Positions 59,695 through 64,000 of a DNA stretch of 64,000 nt are shown here, one piece after another. The stretch covers positions 1 to 64,000 of the forward strand of contig CAUWIT010000005.1 of NCBI GenBank assembly GCA_963558965.1. The letters are read 5' to 3'. The position numbers were made by a program, and so were the translations under genes. The notes beneath the pieces were generated by a model. That model was not told the origin of the DNA. It saw only the letters and a program-made list of their open reading frames with translations, and made no database searches. Source of the stretch: Gallibacter sp963558965. GTDB lineage: Bacteria; Bacillota; Clostridia; Peptostreptococcales; Anaerovoracaceae. How positions within the stretch are numbered: the first letter of the stretch is position 1; each line of letters starts with the position of its first letter.

Positions 59695-60783
59695 TTAAAA
59701 TTCAGTTGTATTTGAAACGTAAAACTGCTGAACCCAATAGCCATTAACATATCCTATTCCCAAATGTGTATAACCGCTATATAAGATATTACTTTTATGA
59801 TCAGGTGAGTTCATCCAAGCATTCATAACTACTGAAACTTCTGTTGCACCGCTAGCTATATTTTCACCACCTGCTTTCATCAATCCAGCAGCAGCAAACT
59901 GATCATAAAACATACCTAGTCTAGGTGAATAATGGTCGAAATATTTGTATTGATACATATCCTCTGCCTTAATCTGTGCAGTTTTATCAATAACATCATA
60001 TGGTTTTAACGGTGGCACATTGGCCTTTGCTCTCTCTTTGTTAACCATATCTAACATTTCTTTTCTTATCTCTGCAAGAGTCTGCTTAGATGGTTGTGTA
60101 ATTGTTGGTTTTTGAATAGTTGGTTTTGAACTAGCAACTACTAATTTTTGCCCTACTCCCTTTGTAAATGAACTGTACACATACTTTTTGCCAACTTTTC
60201 TGTAAGATCTAACCTTGTAGTAATAAGTCTTATTTTTAGTTAGACCACTATTTACATAAGATAACTTTGTTGTAGTTTTAAGTTTTTTGTATTTACCCTT
60301 TGAGCTTGTAGCTCTGTAAATCTGATAACCCTTAGCTCCGTTTACCTTTTTCCAAGAAATCTTTATGCTGCTGTTTGAAGCTTTCGCAACTTTAACTCCA
60401 GTAGCAGTTCTCAATTTAGGTTTAACCGCCTTAGGTGAGCTTAACTTGCCAAGTTTTTTACCATTGACACCTCTAACTTTGTAATAGTAAGTTTTACCAG
60501 TTGTAAGACCGCTCTTTACAAGTGATCTTTTGGTAGTTGTGCTTATTCGCTTATACTTACCATTTTTAGAAGTCGCCTGGTAAACTCGGTAGTTTTTAGC
60601 GTTTTTAGCCTTTGACCAGCTGATTTTAACCTTGTTGTAATCGTAGCTTGAAACCTTTACAGATGAAACCTTTGATGGAGTTCTTGTAGCCGCCATAGCA
60701 TCCTGAGGAATGACAAGTGTAAACGTCATAGCTACTGTTATTGCAAGCAAAGCAGCCATTCTCTTTAAGCCTTTTTGTTTCAT
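59695..60783 (-). CDS. Secreted FN3-CAP domain protein
   Basis: A 362-residue exported protein. It has an N-terminal signal peptide (KQKGLKR then a hydrophobic stretch, with a likely AMAA cleavage region near residue 31). Two fibronectin type III-like domains (about 36-125 and 126-215) share the repeated motif KTYYYKVR and are very lysine-rich. A C-terminal CAP/SCP domain (about 235-362) has YFDHYSPR, GENIASGATEV and WMNSPDHKSNILYSGYTHLGIG. CAP domains are found in many secreted proteins of unclear function, including wall-associated and stress-related ones. No cell-wall anchor is seen. It lies 13 bp after an unknown membrane protein gene. Confidence 0.88.
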   Translation of the reverse strand: MKQKGLKRMAALLAITVAMTFTLVIPQDAMAATRTPSKVSSVKVSSYDYNKVKISWSKAKNAKNYRVYQATSKNGKYKRISTTTKRSLVKSGLTTGKTYYYKVRGVNGKKLGKLSSPKAVKPKLRTATGVKVAKASNSSIKISWKKVNGAKGYQIYRATSSKGKYKKLKTTTKLSYVNSGLTKNKTYYYKVRSYRKVGKKYVYSSFTKGVGQKLVVASSKPTIQKPTITQPSKQTLAEIRKEMLDMVNKERAKANVPPLKPYDVIDKTAQIKAEDMYQYKYFDHYSPRLGMFYDQFAAAGLMKAGGENIASGATEVSVVMNAWMNSPDHKSNILYSGYTHLGIGYVNGYWVQQFYVSNTTEF

Positions 60784-60796
60784 AATTCACCCTCCT

Positions 60797-61615
60797 TTAC
60801 TCATCAATATTATTTTTACCTAAATACTTAGTTCTAACTTTAGAACCAGACTTAGCAAAATCATTTAATTTTCCCCTAGGTAAATTTATATTTACGTTCA
60901 AAAGATTTTTAGATATAAAAATTAAAAATATAAATGTTAATATTGGAAATACACAAGAAGTTATAATTAAAATAGCTGCATTTTCAATAAAGCTTCCAAC
61001 TGCATTTTTAACTTTTTTTTGCATTGCATTTGCGCTGTTTTTAGCCTTCTCCCAAAATCCAGCATCTTCATCTTCTATATCTTCTGCTATTTTATCAGCC
61101 TTTTCTATATTTTCCTCTATGGATACCGAGTATGTATCTTCAATTAGATTCGTTCCATATGTGGTTACCGGTACTATTGCAACTAAACAAATACCTAATA
61201 TTAAAAGTTTTACGATAAAGTTTTTAAAATACTCCTTTTTAAACATGAGATTTATAAAGCATATTCCGCAAAAAAGTGGGACTATCACCTTAAAAGTCAA
61301 AGCTCCTGCAATAACTAGCAAATATTTTTCTAAAAATATAGCGCACAGTACAATCATCAATGTGGAACTTAAATTAGCTAATTGATCGGCTATAGAAGTC
61401 CCAAAATCTCCAGGAACTAAACTTATGCCAGCAGATAATGCTGTAGTCGACGCTGTCATTGCAATAACAGCGTCTCTTTTTTCATCTAATGTCTCAATAG
61501 TCGTCTTGTATGTATTTGGATCTGACATTGTATCTCCAAGAAATGCAAAAGAAAAAATCCCTACCATAACAAGTAACACCAAGAGTATTATCTTTTTGCT
61601 TTTACCAATATTCAA
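60797..61615 (-). CDS. Unrecognised integral membrane protein, 272 residues
   Basis: I do not recognise this family. It has a hydrophobic N-terminal segment (about 9-27) that could be a signal anchor, then further membrane helices at about 80-115, 130-155 and 210-235. A hydrophilic, acidic loop (about 155-205: SIEENIEKADKIAEDIEDED) lies before the last pair, and the tail is basic (GSKVRTKYLGKNN). It is immediately upstream of the secreted FN3-CAP gene, with a 13-bp gap and likely co-transcription, which suggests a cell-surface or envelope role. No catalytic motif is evident. Confidence 0.75.
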   Translation of the reverse strand: MNIGKSKKIILLVLLVMVGIFSFAFLGDTMSDPNTYKTTIETLDEKRDAVIAMTASTTALSAGISLVPGDFGTSIADQLANLSSTLMIVLCAIFLEKYLLVIAGALTFKVIVPLFCGICFINLMFKKEYFKNFIVKLLILGICLVAIVPVTTYGTNLIEDTYSVSIEENIEKADKIAEDIEDEDAGFWEKAKNSANAMQKKVKNAVGSFIENAAILIITSCVFPILTFIFLIFISKNLLNVNINLPRGKLNDFAKSGSKVRTKYLGKNNIDE

Positions 61616-61805
61616 ATGTTTTTTCTCCTTCTTATTAGCTTTTTTTACACAAATATAATATCACATTTTTTATTTATTTGTCATGGCAATTCACACCTAT
61701 TTTAGACAAATCTGACTTCTATGTTTTCTTAACATCTATACATAAGTTTTGTTTATAGATATTTTTTATATAGATATTATATTCTCTAATGTGATAAAAT
61801 TGTTA

Positions 61806-61833
61806 TTGAAAAATTATTTTTTTGTAGTAGAAT
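61806..61833 (+). promoter_or_regulatory. Predicted promoter of the second ArsB/NhaD gene
   Basis: TTGAAA (61806-61811) and TAGAAT (61828-61833) are 16 bp apart, 49 bp upstream of the ATG at 61883. The assignment rests on consensus only. Confidence 0.5.
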
Positions 61834-61882
61834 GTTTGAATGTGCAAAATTCATTTATTTAATTTAAAAGGAGGTATTACGC

Positions 61883-63151
61883 ATGAGTCAAGCAACAATT
61901 TCAATAATTGTTTTTCTTGCTGTAATAATCGCAATTATTTCAGAAAAAGTGCATAGAGCTGCAGCTGCAGTAGCTGGTGCTGTCGTGCTACTTTTAGTTC
62001 ATGTCCTTGACGTAGAAGGTGCTGTTGGATATATCGATTTCAACACTATCGGCGTACTTGTGGGCATGATGATGTTTGTTTCAGTAATAAAATGTTCGGG
62101 GATGTTTGAATACATCGCCATAAAAACAGCGAAACTTGCTAAGGGAAACCCTTGGAAAATCATGATGTCATTTATAATAGTAACTGCTGTACTATCTGCA
62201 TTTTTAGACAACGTTACAACAGTTTTACTAATTGGCCCGATGACTATTTCCATCGCTTCAATCTTAGATTTAAATCCAGTGCCATTTTTGTTAACACAGA
62301 TTTTAGCATCTAATATCGGTGGTACTGCAACACTTATCGGTGACCCACCAAATATTATGATCGGTAGTGCTTCTGGTCTAAGCTTTATGGATTTCATCGT
62401 AAACACAGCTCCTGCTGTTATCATTATTATGATCGTATTTATCCTAATGGCAAAAGTAATCTACGGCAAAAAGATGGAAGTAAGCGAAATCGCAATTAAC
62501 AGAGTTATGCAACTAGACGAAAAAAAATCTATTGAAAGTTACCCACTACTAAAAAAGAGTGTAGTTATGATTATACTAGTTGTAGCAGGCTTTATGTTAC
62601 ATTCAATTATCCATATTGAATCATGCGTTATCGCTTTAAGTGCAGGTACAATTATGCTTCTTATCGGTAAGCAGGATGTTGAAGAAATTATTGCAGAGGT
62701 GGAATGGACTACTATCGTATTTTTCACTGCTCTTTTCGTTGTAGTTGGTGGTATGGTTGAAACAGGTGTTATCGACCAACTTGCAAACCTAATTATCAAC
62801 TTAACTGCTGATAAACCAATTATGACTATGCTTATTTTACTATGGGCATCAGCATTGCTATCATGTATTTTAGACAACATCCCATTTGTAGCTACTTTAA
62901 TACCACTTATTACTGCAATGGGCAATAGCGGTATAGATGTACAGCCTCTATGGTGGGCTATTTCACTTGGCGCATGTCTTGGTGGTAATGGTACTCTTAT
63001 CGGTGCATCTGCTAACGTTGTACTTAGTGGTATCAGCGCAAAACACGGACACCCAATTACATTTAATCAATTCCTAAAAGTTGGTTTTCCAACAATGATA
63101 ATATCAGTTATAATATCAACAGTTTACTTAATACTTAGATTTGGTATATAA
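61883..63151 (+). CDS. ArsB/NhaD-type (ion transporter superfamily) permease, copy 2
   Basis: A 422-residue membrane protein, near-identical in length and highly similar along its whole length to the gene at 57004-58272, with the same motif set (NIGGTATLIGDPPNIMIG and GACLGGNGTLIGASANVV). A strong AAAAGGAGG ribosome site precedes the ATG. It is followed by an unknown 222-residue protein 52 bp downstream on the same strand. Differences concentrate at the extracytoplasmic ends of helices and in the central loop, suggesting possible change of substrate or conditions of use. The ion is not readable. Confidence 0.88.
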   Translation: MSQATISIIVFLAVIIAIISEKVHRAAAAVAGAVVLLLVHVLDVEGAVGYIDFNTIGVLVGMMMFVSVIKCSGMFEYIAIKTAKLAKGNPWKIMMSFIIVTAVLSAFLDNVTTVLLIGPMTISIASILDLNPVPFLLTQILASNIGGTATLIGDPPNIMIGSASGLSFMDFIVNTAPAVIIIMIVFILMAKVIYGKKMEVSEIAINRVMQLDEKKSIESYPLLKKSVVMIILVVAGFMLHSIIHIESCVIALSAGTIMLLIGKQDVEEIIAEVEWTTIVFFTALFVVVGGMVETGVIDQLANLIINLTADKPIMTMLILLWASALLSCILDNIPFVATLIPLITAMGNSGIDVQPLWWAISLGACLGGNGTLIGASANVVLSGISAKHGHPITFNQFLKVGFPTMIISVIISTVYLILRFGI

Positions 63152-63203
63152 TTGAACTTAGATAGATTAAAATTATTCGTGAATTTAAGGAGGAATTATA
63201 CTT

Positions 63204-63872
63204 ATGGCTAGATCAAATATTTCAGCTGATATGCTACATTTAAGCTTAAAACAACTTGGCGGTAAAGTAAGAACTACATCATCAAAGGTTACTGTTGTTA
63301 AGTTTGAGATAAATCCTACTTTAACTGTTTCTTACTTCTTACATATTAGAGACGAAGAAAAGATTTACTTGCAGCGTATTGAACCATATCCAGTTAGAAA
63401 CTACAAGTTTGAAACTGTAGACAATATCGTTCAGTTTATTAAAAAAGACGTTGAGCAGTTTGAAAACGCTTCAAAGAGTTCTAATTTCGAGCTATTCCTT
63501 GAAGTTATCAACACAAACTTTGAAGTAAGAAAAGAACTTGAAGTATTGTTCTTACTTCACAATGTTCCACATCTTTCAATGGAAGAAATCTTAAAAGCAG
63601 AAAAAGAAACACTAAGCAGAATAGCCTCAGCAGAACATACTGCACTTAAAAACAATCCAGGTACATTCCCTGGTGAAAATGCTGATCTAGGTGATATCTA
63701 CGAAATGGATCAGGATATTTCAGAAGCAACTGATGCTAAAATGCTTTACGGCGAATCTAAACAGCAGCATCATGGACCTATCTACGATATAGTTAAGGAT
63801 GCTCTAAAAGAAGTAATGGACGAATCAAAAGAAGATTTGAAAAAAGAAATTATTGCCGAATTAAGAAAATAA
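63204..63872 (+). CDS. Unrecognised acidic protein, 222 residues
   Basis: I do not recognise this family. The protein is soluble, without a signal peptide, membrane helix or cysteine cluster. The N-terminal half (about 1-105) looks like a compact beta-rich domain (TSSKVTVVKFEINPTLTVSYFLHI). The C-terminal half is strongly acidic, with charged helices (KDALKEVMDESKEDLKKEIIAEL at the end) and low-complexity stretches. It has an AAGGAGG ribosome site and is separated from the ArsB/NhaD gene by 52 bp, so co-transcription is likely. It is followed by a terminator. No function is proposed. Confidence 0.75.
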   Translation: MARSNISADMLHLSLKQLGGKVRTTSSKVTVVKFEINPTLTVSYFLHIRDEEKIYLQRIEPYPVRNYKFETVDNIVQFIKKDVEQFENASKSSNFELFLEVINTNFEVRKELEVLFLLHNVPHLSMEEILKAEKETLSRIASAEHTALKNNPGTFPGENADLGDIYEMDQDISEATDAKMLYGESKQQHHGPIYDIVKDALKEVMDESKEDLKKEIIAELRK

Positions 63873-63891
63873 ACTTAAGATACTTAAAAAA

Positions 63892-63920
63892 AAATAGCGA
63901 GTTTTTAACCCGCTATTTTT
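63892..63920. terminator. Terminator between converging genes at the right edge
   Basis: AAATAGCG pairs with CGCTATTT with an A-C mismatch and inner GTT/AAC pairs. T residues follow on the plus strand and A-rich sequence precedes it. Confidence 0.85.
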
Positions 63921-64000
63921 TATTTGCACAACTCATAAATTGTTTCTGCATATATCTGTGTAGCTTTTTTCAAGCTATCAAGTGACATAAATTCATTTTT
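63920..64000 (-). CDS. C-terminal fragment of an incoming gene, possibly an M20 peptidase
   Basis: Reading inwards on the minus strand, 26 codons are open (ending SLKKATQIYAETIYELCK) before a TAA at 63920-63922, followed by the terminator above. The tail resembles the last helix of M20-family dipeptidases such as PepV (an ...A-x-x-IYAxxIYEL pattern). Twenty-six residues are too few for a firm identification. Confidence 0.5.
   Translation of the reverse strand, partial: KNEFMSLDSLKKATQIYAETIYELCK

Noticed and set aside
1..64000. tRNA, rRNA, insertion sequence, prophage or CRISPR features
   Set aside because: No cloverleaf-like GGTTCGAATCC segments, rRNA cores, transposase or integrase frames, or regularly spaced repeats were seen on either strand. 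A tRNAscan or Infernal run would be decisive for small RNAs.

Overview
The window reads as one contiguous chromosomal segment of a low-GC, anaerobic Gram-positive bacterium of the class Clostridia. The evidence is an AT-rich sequence with strong Shine-Dalgarno sites and some TTG starts, a CIRCE-controlled groESL, a SAM-I riboswitch, two FMN-family riboswitches, Rex, a clostridial 2[4Fe-4S] ferredoxin, flavodoxin, AddB, and ECF-type RibU. A placement near the Anaerovoracaceae/Family XIII is only a guess. No rRNA, tRNA, IS element, prophage or CRISPR array was found.

Layout. 1-18.6 kb is a long minus-strand run. In order of transcription it holds a CNNM/CBS protein, secA, prfB (with a programmed frameshift), tex, a HAD phosphatase, addB, a C_GCAxxG_C_C redox protein, two tandem acyl-CoA ligase paralogues, an ornithine/alanine racemase-like protein, greA and lysS (cut by the window edge). 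18.7-24.1 kb holds a polar amino acid ABC transporter and a metK-lysC unit behind a SAM-I riboswitch. 24.2-27 kb holds an unrecognised protein and an AlaX-type editing protein on the plus strand; the gap between them carries DnaA-box-like sequences in a large dyad. 27-34 kb holds uraA, a YdcF-like protein, rluB, a split ThrE exporter, scpB-scpA and mtnA. 34.1-37.8 kb holds a MerR/MATE divergent pair with a 19-bp-spacer promoter, then an MFS pump behind a variant FMN riboswitch. 37.9-40.8 kb is a Sau3AI-like restriction-modification system, the clearest accessory island. 40.9-42.2 kb is a flavodoxin/DUF3793 pair with two copies of a GTTAGT-N4-ACTAAC dyad. 42.3-48 kb holds ybaK, a SulP transporter, groESL and a second CNNM protein. 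48.2-51.4 kb is an operon of a P-loop/Asp23 fusion, an OGG1-like glycosylase, NfeD and a stomatin-like protein. 51.4-58.8 kb holds ferredoxin, then tsaB-rimI-tsaD-ABC-F-acpP-rex on the minus strand, with tsaE separated by an ArsB/NhaD-type transporter. 58.8-64 kb holds riboflavin transporter ribU behind a canonical FMN riboswitch, a secreted FN3-CAP protein, an unknown membrane protein, a second ArsB/NhaD paralogue, an unknown 222-residue protein and the tail of an incoming minus-strand gene.

How it fits together. Most genes are housekeeping: protein export, translation termination, t6A tRNA modification, chromosome condensation, chaperonin and DNA repair. Flavin physiology recurs. RibU imports riboflavin under a normal FMN switch, flavodoxin uses FMN, and a drug-efflux-type MFS pump sits behind an FMN-switch relative with altered core positions. 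That matches the rare variants reported to sense flavin breakdown products, and it is the most interesting element here. Next in interest are the DnaA-box cluster, candidate leaderless genes, the paired dyads at the flavodoxin promoter, and the P-loop/Asp23 fusion protein.
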